Notes under the pieces: generated by a model | Seen by the model: only the letters and a program-made list of their open reading frames with translations | Database searches by the model: none | What the model was told of the DNA's origin: nothing | Made by a program: the position numbers and the translations under genes | From: Phycisphaeraceae bacterium | GTDB taxonomy: Bacteria; Planctomycetota; Phycisphaerae; Phycisphaerales; UBA1924 | Length of the DNA stretch: 64,000 bases | Assembly: GCA_019636655.1 (NCBI GenBank) | Contig: JAHBXB010000004.1 | Span: 1 to 64,000, forward strand | Direction: 5' to 3' | Part shown: piece by piece, positions 28,474 to 37,729 of the stretch | How the letters are laid out: each line of letters starts with the position of its first letter | How positions within the stretch are numbered: position 1 is the stretch's first letter

Positions 28474-30300
28474 ATGTGCGGAATCGTCGCCTACATCGGT
28501 CAAAAGCCCGCTCAACCGATCCTGATCGAGGGCCTCAAACGCCTGGAGTACCGCGGCTACGACTCGGCCGGCGTCGCCATCCTCAACTCCAAGCTCACCG
28601 TCGCCCGCGCCGTCGGCCGGGTCTACCAGCTCGAAGAGAAGCTTGAGAAGATGGGCAGCCTCCACGGCACCCTCGGCATCGCCCACACCCGCTGGGCGAC
28701 CCACGGCGGGGTGACCGAGATCAACGCCCACCCCCACCGCGATGACCGGCACGGCATCGCCGTCATCCACAACGGCATCATCGAGAACTACGCCGCCCTC
28801 CGGACCTACCTGAAGGAGAAGGGCCACGTCTTCCAGTCCCAGACCGACACCGAGGTCATCTCGATGCTCATCTCCGAGCTCTACGAGGGCGACCTCGAGC
28901 AGGCAGTGCAGGCCGCGCTGCGGGAGGTGACCGGGGCGTACGCCCTGGCCGTCATCTGCGAGAAGGAGCCCGACACCCTCGTCGTCGCCCGCAAGGGCTC
29001 GCCGCTGATCGTCGGCGTCGGCGACAAGGAGTTCATCGTCGCCTCCGATTCCTCGGCCATCGTCGCCCATACCACGCAGGCCTTCCACCTCGACGACTAC
29101 AACGTCGTCAAGATCACGCGCGAGGCCTTCAGCACCTCGACGATCCACTCCGTGCCCGTGACCCCCAAGATCATCCAGTTGGAGATGGACCTCCAGGAGA
29201 TCGAGCTCGGCGGCTACGAGCACTTCATGCTCAAGGAGATCCACGAGCAGCCCGCCGCAATCCGGAACTCCTGCCGCGGCCGCTTCGACATCACCGAGGG
29301 CCGCGTCATCCTCGGCGGCCTCTCCACCTTCGCCAAGGAACTCACCCGCGCCAAGCGGGTCATCCTCACCGCCCAGGGCACCGCGCTGCACGCCGCCATG
29401 ATCGGCCGCTACCTCCTCGAGGACCTCGCCAAGGTCACCGCCCAGACGGAGTACGCCTCCGAGTTCCGCTACCGCAACCCCGTCATCGAGGACGGCACCG
29501 TCGTCATCGCCGTCAGCCAGTCCGGCGAGACGGCCGACACGCTCGCCGCGCTGCACGAGGCGAAGGAGCGGGGGGCCCTCGCCCTGGGCGTCGTCAACGT
29601 CGTCGGTTCGACCGTGGCGCGCGATACCGATGCGGGCGTCTACCTCCGCGTCGGCCCCGAGATCGGCGTCGCCTCCACCAAGGCCTTCACCGGCCAGGTC
29701 GCCGTGCTCACGATGATCGCCCTGTTCATGGCGCGCCGGCGCCTCATGTCGGCCGGCGATACCTCCGAACTGCTCAAGGAACTCGACCGAGTCCCCGAGA
29801 AGATCGAGCGCATCCTCGAGCAGGCCCAGCGCATCCGCAAGGTCACCGAGAAGTACGTCGACCGCGAGAACTGGCTCTTCCTCGGCCGCGGCTACAACTA
29901 CCCAACCGCCCTCGAGGGCGCCCTCAAGCTCAAGGAAATCTCCTACATCCACGCCGAGGGCATGCCCGCCGCCGAGATGAAGCACGGCCCCATCGCCCTC
30001 ATCAACGAGGGCCTCCCCGCCGTCTTCATCGCCAACAAGGGCCGCCAGTACGAGAAGGTCATGTCCAACATCGCCGAGGTCCGCAGCCGCGGCGGCCACG
30101 TCATCGCCGTCGCCACCGAGGGCGACGAGCACATCGCCGCCGTCGCCCAGGATGTCCTCTACGTCCCCGACGTCCCCGAGCCCTTGAGCCCCATGCTCAC
30201 CGTCATCCCCCTCCAGCTCATGGCCTACTACGCCGCCCTCCTCCGCGGCCACGACGTCGACAAGCCCCGCAACCTCGCCAAGAGCGTGACGGTGGAGTGA
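28474..30300 (+). CDS. glmS: glutamine--fructose-6-phosphate aminotransferase (isomerizing)
   Basis: Makes glucosamine-6-phosphate from fructose-6-phosphate and glutamine, the entry to UDP-GlcNAc, peptidoglycan and surface polysaccharide. The 608-residue product is normal length. Cys2 (MCGIVAYIGQK) is the N-terminal glutaminase nucleophile; GLKRLEYRGYDSAGVAIL and HTRWATHGG are conserved. Two SIS domains follow (AQGTALHAAMIGRYLLEDLA, VAVSQSGETADTLAALHEAK), then the C-terminal tail KPRNLAKSVTVE. The start is ATG 28474, required for an N-terminal Cys after Met removal and preceded by AGGAG. It converges on a RidA-like gene with a 22-bp gap. Confidence 0.97.
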   Translation: MCGIVAYIGQKPAQPILIEGLKRLEYRGYDSAGVAILNSKLTVARAVGRVYQLEEKLEKMGSLHGTLGIAHTRWATHGGVTEINAHPHRDDRHGIAVIHNGIIENYAALRTYLKEKGHVFQSQTDTEVISMLISELYEGDLEQAVQAALREVTGAYALAVICEKEPDTLVVARKGSPLIVGVGDKEFIVASDSSAIVAHTTQAFHLDDYNVVKITREAFSTSTIHSVPVTPKIIQLEMDLQEIELGGYEHFMLKEIHEQPAAIRNSCRGRFDITEGRVILGGLSTFAKELTRAKRVILTAQGTALHAAMIGRYLLEDLAKVTAQTEYASEFRYRNPVIEDGTVVIAVSQSGETADTLAALHEAKERGALALGVVNVVGSTVARDTDAGVYLRVGPEIGVASTKAFTGQVAVLTMIALFMARRRLMSAGDTSELLKELDRVPEKIERILEQAQRIRKVTEKYVDRENWLFLGRGYNYPTALEGALKLKEISYIHAEGMPAAEMKHGPIALINEGLPAVFIANKGRQYEKVMSNIAEVRSRGGHVIAVATEGDEHIAAVAQDVLYVPDVPEPLSPMLTVIPLQLMAYYAALLRGHDVDKPRNLAKSVTVE

Positions 30301-30322
30301 TTCCGGTCCTGCGGCGGACCGT

Positions 30323-30793
30323 CTACGCGATTCCCGCCGTCGCCACCAGCGCCACCGGCACATCCATCGGCAGCCGCTCTACGCCCATCAGCGACCTTGA
30401 GTGCTTCCCCACGCCCTCACCCAGCGCGTGCAGCATCAACTTCGATGCCCCATCCAGCACCTTCGCCCAATCGCCCCACCCATCGACCGTCTGCATCATC
30501 CCCTGGATGTGAGCGATCCCCGCCACGCGCTCAAACCCCACGGCGCGGTCGAGTTGCGCCAGCACATTGAGCGCGCACAGTCTCGCCGCGAGCACCCCAT
30601 CCTCCGTTGTTACCTCGCGCCCCAGCCGACCGGTCCACCGCGCCCGCCCGCCCTCGACCGGAAACTGGATCGCCACGTACGCCATGTGCCCGACCACCCG
30701 CACCGCCTCGTACGCCCCGCCAGGTCGCGGCGGCTCCGGCAGGGTCAGGCCCAGTTCCGCAAGGTTGGCGCTCACCTCGGCTTTGGTCGGCAT
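30323..30793 (-). CDS. RidA/YjgF-family protein
   Basis: 156 residues. The YjgF/Rid fold is indicated by the N-terminal KAEVSANLAELGLTLPEPPR, GRLGREVTTEDGVLAARLCA, NVLAQLDRAVGFERVAGIAH and the C-terminal DVPVALVATAGI. Canonical RidA hydrolyses reactive enamine/imine intermediates from PLP enzymes, but this subgroup (about 155 residues, starting 'NLAELGLTLP') is of less certain activity, and I do not see the canonical catalytic Arg context. There is no Shine-Dalgarno spacing; TAGAGT lies 6 nt upstream. Confidence 0.85.
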   Translation of the reverse strand: MPTKAEVSANLAELGLTLPEPPRPGGAYEAVRVVGHMAYVAIQFPVEGGRARWTGRLGREVTTEDGVLAARLCALNVLAQLDRAVGFERVAGIAHIQGMMQTVDGWGDWAKVLDGASKLMLHALGEGVGKHSRSLMGVERLPMDVPVALVATAGIA

Positions 30794-30799
30794 CCCCTC

Positions 30800-30805
30800 A
30801 CTCTA
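30800..30805 (-). promoter_or_regulatory. -10-like hexamer TAGAGT before the RidA-like gene
   Basis: On the minus strand TAGAGT and a 6-nt gap (GAGGGG) precede the ATG at 30793. The purine run abuts the ATG with no spacing, so it could not act as a normal Shine-Dalgarno sequence; a leaderless start fits better. Confidence 0.4.
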
Positions 30806-30985
30806 GAGGTTCCGAACACCAACGCGCGTCCGGTGGTTTCCAACCGCATCCCAACCGCGAACGCATAACATCGTTCTGGACGCCGAGCAGCCACCGGCAA
30901 GTCGGGCGACCGCGGCACGGGCAGACCGAGTCCCGCGCTTGCGAACAGATCCGCCCTTCCGCCGGTTCACTTGAGGGGAGCACCG

Positions 30986-33900
30986 ATGACCGACACTCCG
31001 ACCACCCAGCCCGTTCGTACGCGCTCACGCTGGCGCCGTCGCCTCCTCCGCCTCGCCGCGGTGCTCGTCATCCTGCTGATCGCCCTCATCCTCTTTGCTC
31101 CCACCCTCGCCTCGTGGCTCGCCCCCGGCATCATCGAGCGATCCGTCAACGCGGGGATCCCCGGCAAGGTCACGGTGAGCACCGTCAGCGTCGGCTGGTT
31201 CTCCTCAACCCGCCTCGGCCCCATCTCTCTCGCCGACGACAAGGGCAAGCGGATCGCCGATGTCTCCGTGAACTCCCCGATCACCGTCTGGGGCCTGACC
31301 CGCACCGCCCTCTTTGGCCGATCACACATCACCCTCCCCGAGATCGTCATCGCCGGCTCCGCCGATGTCGTGCGCAACCCCGACGGCTCCACCAACATCG
31401 AGCGTGCCCTGGGTCAGGCCCCGGCCAAGCCCTCTCCATCGCCCGCCCCGTCCCCGGCTCCCTCCAAGCCCGCGCCGGCATCCTCCCCGGTTGAGACCGC
31501 CAAGGCCTCGCTCCGGCTCGACAGCCTCAACTTCACCTTCACCGATCTCTCCGCCCCCGCTGACGCCCCCGTCCACAAGGGGCTTGCGCTCAAGGACTTC
31601 GGCGGCCCGGTCGCGGTGGACTACCGCGCCGGCTCCAATGGCAAGCTCAACCTCAAGTCCGATCTCTCCGGCGCCTTCTCCGGCGGCGGTGTGCCTGCCA
31701 CCGCCGAGAAGCAGAAGATCAAGACCGACATCGCCCTCGACCTCAGCCCCTCCGGCGTTCCCATCGCCGGATCCGCGGATGTGGATATCTCCAACGTCCC
31801 CGCCGCGCTCATCGATGTCCTCGCCGATCTCGGCGGCACGCTCTCACCATCCATCGGCCCCATGGTCGATCTCAAGATCACCGCATCGGGCAGCCTCGAC
31901 AAGGCCAACGCCGCGGCGACGCTCACCGCCGCTTCCGCTGGCATCGACCTCGCCGCCGACTACAACGGCTCCCGCCTCATCCTGAGCAAACCCGCCCGCA
32001 TCTGGACCAAGTCCACGCGGTTCCTCTCCGGCGTCCGCGCCCTGCGCCCCTCGCTCGACAAGGCCGGCGCCTCGGTCCAGCTCGATCAGGCCCCCGGCAT
32101 CGATCTCACCATCTCCCGCCTCGACCTGCCGCTGCCCAAGGACATCATCTCCGGCGCCAAGCCCGCCGCCCCCGCATCTCTCGATCTCCGCCTCGCCGTC
32201 ATCTCCGCGTCGATGAAGGTCGATGCGATGTCGGGCAAGGTCGCCGCGGCGCCCCCAGGCCCCGATGGCTCCCTGCCGCCCGCGGCCTGGAGCGCCCTCA
32301 AGACCGACCCCATCGAACTGGTCATCGACTCGGCCGACCTCAACCAGGGCATCGACGTCATCGGCAAGACCGCCGCGACCATCGACTCCAAGCCCGCAGG
32401 CACCCTCTCGATCAAGGCCCACGCCGCGGGCGTCCTCGACGCCTCCGGCAACCCCACGGCCGGCCTCCCCACCAACCTCAACGCCAACATCAGCCTCGCC
32501 GGCGCCGCCACCGCCATCCTTCAGCCCATCGTCGCCGGCCTCGATTTGCCCATCAACCTCGCCGAGGACCTCGGCCCGACCGTCGACGCCAAGCTCACGG
32601 CCTCCGCCTCCGGCTCCGCCGGCAAGGGCGGCCTTCCGCCCATCGATGCCGCGCTCTCCCTCCAATCCGACAACGCCAACGCGAACGCCGCTGTCCGTCT
32701 CGAGGACCAGGTCGTCAAGACCCGCGGCGACGCCATAACGCTGAGCATCCGTTCCGCCGGGCCGCTCGTCCGTCGCTTCCTGGCGCGCGGCGCCCAGCCC
32801 GCGCCGGAGGTCACGGGCCCCTTCGGTCTCGAACTGACCGTCAAGGACCTCGCCGCCCCCATCGACGATCGCGCGAGCAACCCCGCCGCCATCGCCGCCG
32901 CCGTCGGCCTCAAGGTGACGGACGTCTCCTTCCGCCCCGCCGCGGCCGCCGCGCCCTCCACACCGCTCCCCACCAACGCCCCCGGCGGTGCCGTGCGCCG
33001 CATCGGCCCCATCCACCTCACGCAGGCCCTCACCACCGTCTCGCTCCCAGGCAACGGCGACGGCCCCAAGCTGACGCTGAACGCCTCGATGGACCACGAG
33101 TCCAAGCCCTTCACCGCCGAGGCAGACCTCGCGCTCCCCACGTTCTTCAAGCACTGGCCGATCGAGAACGGCGACACCGTTGCCATGGTCCGCTCCGTCA
33201 ACGGCATGCGGCCCGCGGGGACCATCAAGGTCGACAAACTCCCCGGCACCCTCGCGCAGTTCGCGCCCGTCCTCTCGCCCCCGGCGATCCCGCCCGCGCC
33301 CGACGACCTCAACGCCCAGATCATGGAGCTCGTCCGCGCCGCCGCGGCCCACCCGACGGACCTCGTAGTCCGCATCGTCCAGCCCAACCCGCCCTCCGGC
33401 CCCGCGCAGACCAACATCACGCTCCAGACCACCGGCGTCGCCGTCAGCACCGTCATCGACGCGTTCCTCACCAACGACCGGGCCGTCCTTCTCAAGCTCT
33501 GGGCCACGACCGGCATCCCCTCGGGCGACGTCCAGCCGGTGCTCACCGCCCTCTCCCCCGCCGGCGGTCCACCGATGCGCCTCCGCGATTCGCTCGCCGC
33601 GACGCTCACCGTCGGCACGCTCTCCGCCCCCTGGAAGCCCGGCGCCGCGGTCCCGGTCGACCTCACCGGCGGCACCATCGATGCGACGCTGGAGACCAAG
33701 GCCATCTCGCTGGACAACGTGATCATCTCCGGCTCGCCGCGCTCCTTCGGCGTTGCGCAGACCACGGTCCACGCCACCGCCCCCGCCGCCGCGATCCTCG
33801 GCGAGATGACCGGGCGCGCCAAGGCCACCCTCGCCACCGTCCTCTCCAACCTCTCCGGTCCCCAGACGGGCGCCATCGCCACAGTCACCGCGGACGCCGA

Positions 33901-35515
33901 CGTGCAGCTCGACAAGCCCGGCGCGCCCACGCTCACCGCCGCCCTCAAGAACCTCAACGCCGCCGTCCTCGACTCGCTGCTCGGCACCGGCGGCGACGTG
34001 GTCGGCGCGCTGGGCAACTCCGGCCAGGTCGCCCTCAAGGTCACGCCCGCTCCCAACGACATCCTCACTATCGAGGCCACCGCCGACGCCCCGCGCCTCA
34101 AGTCCACCCCGATCCGCCTGACCATGACCCCCGACACCATCGCCAGCGGCGGCGATACCAAGGTCACCTGGACCCCTGACCCCGCGTGGCTCTCCACCCG
34201 GTTGTTCCCGCCCGTCGAGGGTGACGCCCCCGCCGACAAGGCGCGGCTCGACACCACCAAGCCCGTGTCGTTCGACCTTTCTCTTGGCCGCATCATCCTC
34301 TCGCGTCCCAAGTCCGAGGGCGAGAAGCAACTGCAGGGCCCCTTCAAGCCCGGCGTCTTCCTCGCCGGCGGCGTCCTCACCTCGCCCAGCATCACCGTCA
34401 TCCCCGGCGAGGGCCGGCCGGCGCTCACCGCCCAGGACATCCGCGCTTCCATGTGGATGGAGGCCGCCAAGCCCGGCATCCTCAGCGCCGACCTCCGCAT
34501 CAAGTCCGTCCTCGATGCCGCCACCGGCGAGGGCAGCCAGCCCTCCGCGCTCACCTGCAGCCTCGCCAACTACGCCGACGCTCGAGGCGTCCTTACCCCC
34601 GACGCCGCCACCATCGACGCCCGCGGCGACGTCCGCAAGTTCCCCTCCCCGCTGCTCGATGCGCTCGCCCACCAGGGCGGCCTGCTCACCGCCGCCCTCG
34701 GCCCGGTCGTCTCACTCACCCTGCAGGCCGACAAGGCCTCCAAGACCGGCGGCGTGATCAAGGCCACCGCCACGAGCGAGCGGGCCACCGTCACCCTCGG
34801 CGGCTCCATCACCGACGCCACCTTCGTCCAGCAGCAGCCCGTCGAACTCAAACTCTCCGAGATCACCGAGGCCCTCACCAGGGAACTCGCAGGCTCCCTC
34901 CCCGTCATCGGCACCCTGCAGAAGTCCAAGGAAGACGCCCCCGCCGTCATCCGCACCGAGGGTCTCACCGTCCCCCTCGACAAGGACCTCTCCAAACTCA
35001 ACGGCGTCATCTCCGTCGACCCGGGCACCGCGAGCTTCGCCACCAGCGGCGCCTTCCAGCGCATCCTCAAGTTCGTCGGCCAGAAGCAGGCCGGCGTCAT
35101 CGGCCAGCGACTCAACCCCTTTGTCGTCCGCGCCCAGCAGGGGAACCTCAACTACGACCGCTTCCAGATCCCCCTCGGCGAGTACACCGTCGAGACCACC
35201 GGCCAGGTCAACCTCGTGAACCGCACCATCAACATCGTGACCTACGCCCCCTTCTTCGCCCTCACCGACGAGGCCGCCGGCGCCTTCAACACCAACATCG
35301 CCGGCACGCTCGGCAAGATCATCCCCGGCAACGCCATCGACCGCCTCACCATGATCCCCATCCGCACCAGCGGCTCGCTCGACAACCCCAAGACCGAGGT
35401 CGACGTCAAGCAGTTCTTCGAGGAGTCGGGCAAGAACCTCCTCAGCGCCCCGGGCAACCTGCTCGAGGGGATCGGCAACCTCATCGATCCCAAGAAGAAG
35501 AAGGACAACCCCTGA
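30986..35515 (+). CDS. large AsmA/TamB-like envelope protein
   Basis: 1509 residues. One membrane anchor near the N-terminus (RRLLRLAAVLVILLIALILF) is followed by SWLAPGIIERSVNAGIPGKV and VGWFSSTRLGPISLADD, as in AsmA-superfamily proteins. A Pro/Ala/Ser-rich hinge (about residues 145-180) leads to a very long beta-rich region of repeated Thr/Asp/Ala/Pro-rich strands. The C-terminus (INRTINIVTYAPFF-like, with MIPIRTSGSLDNPKTEVDVK) matches AsmA C-terminal regions. Relatives form long bridge-like proteins implicated in moving phospholipid between membranes. Start: ATG 30986 with a strong AGGGGAG; a TTG at 30971 is in frame. It stands alone on its strand between a RidA-like gene and a convergent peptidase gene. 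Confidence 0.8.
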   Translation: MTDTPTTQPVRTRSRWRRRLLRLAAVLVILLIALILFAPTLASWLAPGIIERSVNAGIPGKVTVSTVSVGWFSSTRLGPISLADDKGKRIADVSVNSPITVWGLTRTALFGRSHITLPEIVIAGSADVVRNPDGSTNIERALGQAPAKPSPSPAPSPAPSKPAPASSPVETAKASLRLDSLNFTFTDLSAPADAPVHKGLALKDFGGPVAVDYRAGSNGKLNLKSDLSGAFSGGGVPATAEKQKIKTDIALDLSPSGVPIAGSADVDISNVPAALIDVLADLGGTLSPSIGPMVDLKITASGSLDKANAAATLTAASAGIDLAADYNGSRLILSKPARIWTKSTRFLSGVRALRPSLDKAGASVQLDQAPGIDLTISRLDLPLPKDIISGAKPAAPASLDLRLAVISASMKVDAMSGKVAAAPPGPDGSLPPAAWSALKTDPIELVIDSADLNQGIDVIGKTAATIDSKPAGTLSIKAHAAGVLDASGNPTAGLPTNLNANISLAGAATAILQPIVAGLDLPINLAEDLGPTVDAKLTASASGSAGKGGLPPIDAALSLQSDNANANAAVRLEDQVVKTRGDAITLSIRSAGPLVRRFLARGAQPAPEVTGPFGLELTVKDLAAPIDDRASNPAAIAAAVGLKVTDVSFRPAAAAAPSTPLPTNAPGGAVRRIGPIHLTQALTTVSLPGNGDGPKLTLNASMDHESKPFTAEADLALPTFFKHWPIENGDTVAMVRSVNGMRPAGTIKVDKLPGTLAQFAPVLSPPAIPPAPDDLNAQIMELVRAAAAHPTDLVVRIVQPNPPSGPAQTNITLQTTGVAVSTVIDAFLTNDRAVLLKLWATTGIPSGDVQPVLTALSPAGGPPMRLRDSLAATLTVGTLSAPWKPGAAVPVDLTGGTIDATLETKAISLDNVIISGSPRSFGVAQTTVHATAPAAAILGEMTGRAKATLATVLSNLSGPQTGAIATVTADADVQLDKPGAPTLTAALKNLNAAVLDSLLGTGGDVVGALGNSGQVALKVTPAPNDILTIEATADAPRLKSTPIRLTMTPDTIASGGDTKVTWTPDPAWLSTRLFPPVEGDAPADKARLDTTKPVSFDLSLGRIILSRPKSEGEKQLQGPFKPGVFLAGGVLTSPSITVIPGEGRPALTAQDIRASMWMEAAKPGILSADLRIKSVLDAATGEGSQPSALTCSLANYADARGVLTPDAATIDARGDVRKFPSPLLDALAHQGGLLTAALGPVVSLTLQADKASKTGGVIKATATSERATVTLGGSITDATFVQQQPVELKLSEITEALTRELAGSLPVIGTLQKSKEDAPAVIRTEGLTVPLDKDLSKLNGVISVDPGTASFATSGAFQRILKFVGQKQAGVIGQRLNPFVVRAQQGNLNYDRFQIPLGEYTVETTGQVNLVNRTINIVTYAPFFALTDEAAGAFNTNIAGTLGKIIPGNAIDRLTMIPIRTSGSLDNPKTEVDVKQFFEESGKNLLSAPGNLLEGIGNLIDPKKKKDNP

Positions 35516-35530
35516 CCCGCAGTCCCCGCC

Positions 35531-36787
35531 TCACCCCTCCAGCACGAACCGCCTCTCCGCGTACAGCCGCTCGATCCGCTCCAGGTTCACGTCTCCCGCC
35601 GGCAGCCGCTCCGCGAGAGCCACCAGCAGGTCCACCATCCCCTCGAAGTCTGAGAGCGACACGAACTCCCGCGCCGCCCGCGCCGGCCCCAGACGCTCCC
35701 GGTCGTACGTCTCATCCTGCAGCTCAGCCAGATGCGGCATGTTGTGGTAGTTGCCCAGCGGCAGGCACAGGCACGTCGCCGCGTACCCGTACGCCACGAA
35801 CACCGACGCCTCGCACGCCCCGCCCGCCATCAGTTTCCGCTGCCACGCCCGCGTCCCCGCCCCGCATTGGCGCGACGCCGTCTGCGACGCCGCCGGCGTG
35901 GCGGGCCTCGCGAACACCTCCTCCGCCCGCTTCGCGCACGCCGATGTCAGCCACGGCGTGAACACGCTCATCCGGTCGCCCACCCGCACGATCGGCCCGC
36001 CGCCGATCGGCGAGTCCGCGAACGATCGCGAGTTCTCCAGCGCGATCACCCGCGAATCCCGCGGCATCGTCCCCGCCTTGCACGCCGCGATCGCCCCCAC
36101 GAACCCGATCTCCTCCGCCCGCGTCAGCAGCAGCCGGACATCCTGCTCCAGCCGCGCCCCCTCGCGCAGCCGCCGCACCAACACGTCCATCATCCCCAGC
36201 GCCGCGGCGACCGCCGCCAGGTCATCGCACGCGTGCGTGTGGATGCACCCGTCCACGATCTCCGCAGGCGGCAGCGCCCACGTGCCCACGTCGCCCACCC
36301 CAGCGCCGTCCATCGCCCCCGCCACGTCCTCATCAAGTTCCGCGAGGTAGCACTTGTACGCCCCCGTCGGGCTCGTCGTCGGCCCGGTGATCGTCGCCCC
36401 CAGCCGCTCGCCCCCCTCGGTGTGCACCACGATCCGCGCCCCCGCCTCGAAGAACACCTCCATCACCCCGCCGCGGAACGACACCTCCAGCGTCCCCGGC
36501 CCCACGATCCGCTCGACCACGAACGCCGGATGGTCCAAGTGCCCCGTGACGTAGATCGGCGCCCCCGCTTCCCCGTCCTTTTCGCGGCGCCCGGCGAACT
36601 CCACCGTCAGGTTCCCCGCCTCATCCTCGCCGAGCACCAGCTCCGGCCGCTCCCGCACCCAGCCCCGCACCCACTCGATCACCCGCCCCTCCCGCCCCGC
36701 CGCCGTCGGCACCTGCGTCAACTCGGTCAGCCACGCCACATGCTCATCGCGCCACACCGGCCGCTCTGCTGGGGTCTCGCTGCTCAT
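35531..36787 (-). CDS. M42/M20-like metallopeptidase
   Basis: 418 residues. The conserved metal-site blocks are YVTGHLDHPAF (first ligand His/Asp), THACDDLAAVAAAL (bridging Asp) and LTRAEEIGFVGAIAACKAGT (catalytic Glu-Glu), followed by VIALENS and GGACEASVFVAYG, an order typical of M42 glutamyl/leucyl aminopeptidases. An inserted apical domain (about residues 95-170) is also typical. Expected to be a cytosolic dinuclear zinc/cobalt aminopeptidase. The stop is 13 bp beyond the convergent AsmA-like gene. A TACGAT hexamer 6 nt upstream of the ATG suggests a leaderless start. The exact substrate is unknown. Confidence 0.8.
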   Translation of the reverse strand: MSSETPAERPVWRDEHVAWLTELTQVPTAAGREGRVIEWVRGWVRERPELVLGEDEAGNLTVEFAGRREKDGEAGAPIYVTGHLDHPAFVVERIVGPGTLEVSFRGGVMEVFFEAGARIVVHTEGGERLGATITGPTTSPTGAYKCYLAELDEDVAGAMDGAGVGDVGTWALPPAEIVDGCIHTHACDDLAAVAAALGMMDVLVRRLREGARLEQDVRLLLTRAEEIGFVGAIAACKAGTMPRDSRVIALENSRSFADSPIGGGPIVRVGDRMSVFTPWLTSACAKRAEEVFARPATPAASQTASRQCGAGTRAWQRKLMAGGACEASVFVAYGYAATCLCLPLGNYHNMPHLAELQDETYDRERLGPARAAREFVSLSDFEGMVDLLVALAERLPAGDVNLERIERLYAERRFVLEG

Positions 36788-36793
36788 GGCCCG

Positions 36794-36799
36794 ATCGTA
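36794..36799 (-). promoter_or_regulatory. -10-like hexamer TACGAT before the M42-like peptidase
   Basis: TACGAT and a 6-nt gap precede the ATG at 36787 on the minus strand. The surrounding GAACATACGATCGGGCC closely resembles GAACGTACAATCGGGCC before nadE. Confidence 0.4.
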
Positions 36800-36833
36800 T
36801 GTTCAGTTCACCCGCCGCCAGCCCCGCCGCGTC

Positions 36834-37628
36834 TCACGCCTCCCCGCGGTCTGCGCGCCGCACGCGCCGCTCCGGCATGCTCCACCCCGTCTCGCGCATG
36901 TAGATCGCCTCCAGGTCCGCCACGATCTCCCGCGCCGACATCCCGCGCTTCCCGTACTCGATCACCGGCAGAAACCGCACGCGCGACCGGCTGAACGTCA
37001 GCAGGCTCCCCCACGCCGTCTTCGCCGGGGGCGTCCCGTCGATGATCACCGGTAGCACCGACGCCCCCGTCCGCTTCACCAGCAGCCCCACCCCCGGCAG
37101 GAACGGCATCAGCCTACCCCGCGGCCGCTCGATCGCCCCTTCCGGAAACAGCCCGAGCACGCCCCCGCTCTCAAGGTGCCGCATCGCCTCGCGCGCCGAG
37201 AGCGCATCGCCCGATGGTTCGTTCGCCGGCCCCCCGACCCGCCCCACCGGGATCACCTCCACCCACGTCCACACGAACGCCAGTTCCGGCAGAATCATGT
37301 CCCGCGCCATCATCCATCGGATGAAGAACCGGCACTGCGACTGCACCAGCAGCGGATCCACCCCCGCCGTGTGGTTCGCCACCACCACCAGCCCGCCCGT
37401 CGACCCCGGCCCATTCGGCACGCGATACCCGTGCTCGGCCCGCGGTACATGCTCCAGCCCCTCCACGCGCAGCCGGTGCACGAGGCGCGAGTGCAGCCTG
37501 ATCAGCGCAAAGCCGACCGCCGTCTCCACGTCGCCGCGCGGACTGTGCCGCATCAGCCAGCACGCCGTAGCGAACGCCAGCCACACCCCCGCTCCGACCC
37601 CGGACCAGATGAGCCAGCCGTCACCCAT
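36834..37628 (-). CDS. PlsC-like 1-acyl-glycerol-phosphate acyltransferase family protein
   Basis: 264 residues. One N-terminal membrane segment (LIWSGVGAGVWLAFATACWL) precedes the acyltransferase domain with catalytic motif VVVANHTAGVDPLLV (HX4D), the substrate motif GGVLGLFPEGAIERPRGRL (FPEG), and VLPVIIDGTPP. Expected at the inner membrane transferring acyl groups to lysophosphatidate or a related acceptor. It is 46 bp upstream of the M42-like peptidase on the same strand. The lipid acceptor is uncertain, since many PlsC-like paralogues act on other lipids. A TAACAT hexamer lies 9 nt before the ATG. Confidence 0.87.
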   Translation of the reverse strand: MGDGWLIWSGVGAGVWLAFATACWLMRHSPRGDVETAVGFALIRLHSRLVHRLRVEGLEHVPRAEHGYRVPNGPGSTGGLVVVANHTAGVDPLLVQSQCRFFIRWMMARDMILPELAFVWTWVEVIPVGRVGGPANEPSGDALSAREAMRHLESGGVLGLFPEGAIERPRGRLMPFLPGVGLLVKRTGASVLPVIIDGTPPAKTAWGSLLTFSRSRVRFLPVIEYGKRGMSAREIVADLEAIYMRETGWSMPERRVRRADRGEA

Positions 37629-37637
37629 GCAGGCCGG

Positions 37638-37643
37638 ATGTTA
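37638..37643 (-). promoter_or_regulatory. -10-like hexamer TAACAT before the PlsC-like gene
   Basis: On the minus strand TAACAT ends 9 nt before the ATG at 37628, giving a predicted leader of only about 2 nt. Confidence 0.3.
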
Positions 37644-37700
37644 GCACTCGCAAACTCAAAGGGAAGGGCGAGTAGCGGCGAACTCTCGCTTCGAACGCTG

Positions 37701-37724
37701 TAATCTGGAGCGAAGAAGAGGGAG
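37701..37724 (+). promoter_or_regulatory. -10-like TAATCT and Shine-Dalgarno for the methyltransferase cassette
   Basis: TAATCT at 37701-37706 would start transcription near 37713. AGAGGGAG (37717-37724) is an unusually strong ribosome-binding site 5 nt before the TTG at 37730 and decides that start over the ATG at 37766. Confidence 0.4.
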
Positions 37725-37729
37725 TCAAC

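Noticed and set aside
31844-34672. 942-codon open frame on the minus strand opposite the AsmA-like gene
   Set aside because: It mirrors the strongly coding plus-strand gene, is extremely Gly/Asp/Glu-rich with no domain, and is explained by the absence of A/T-rich stop codons in GC-rich DNA.
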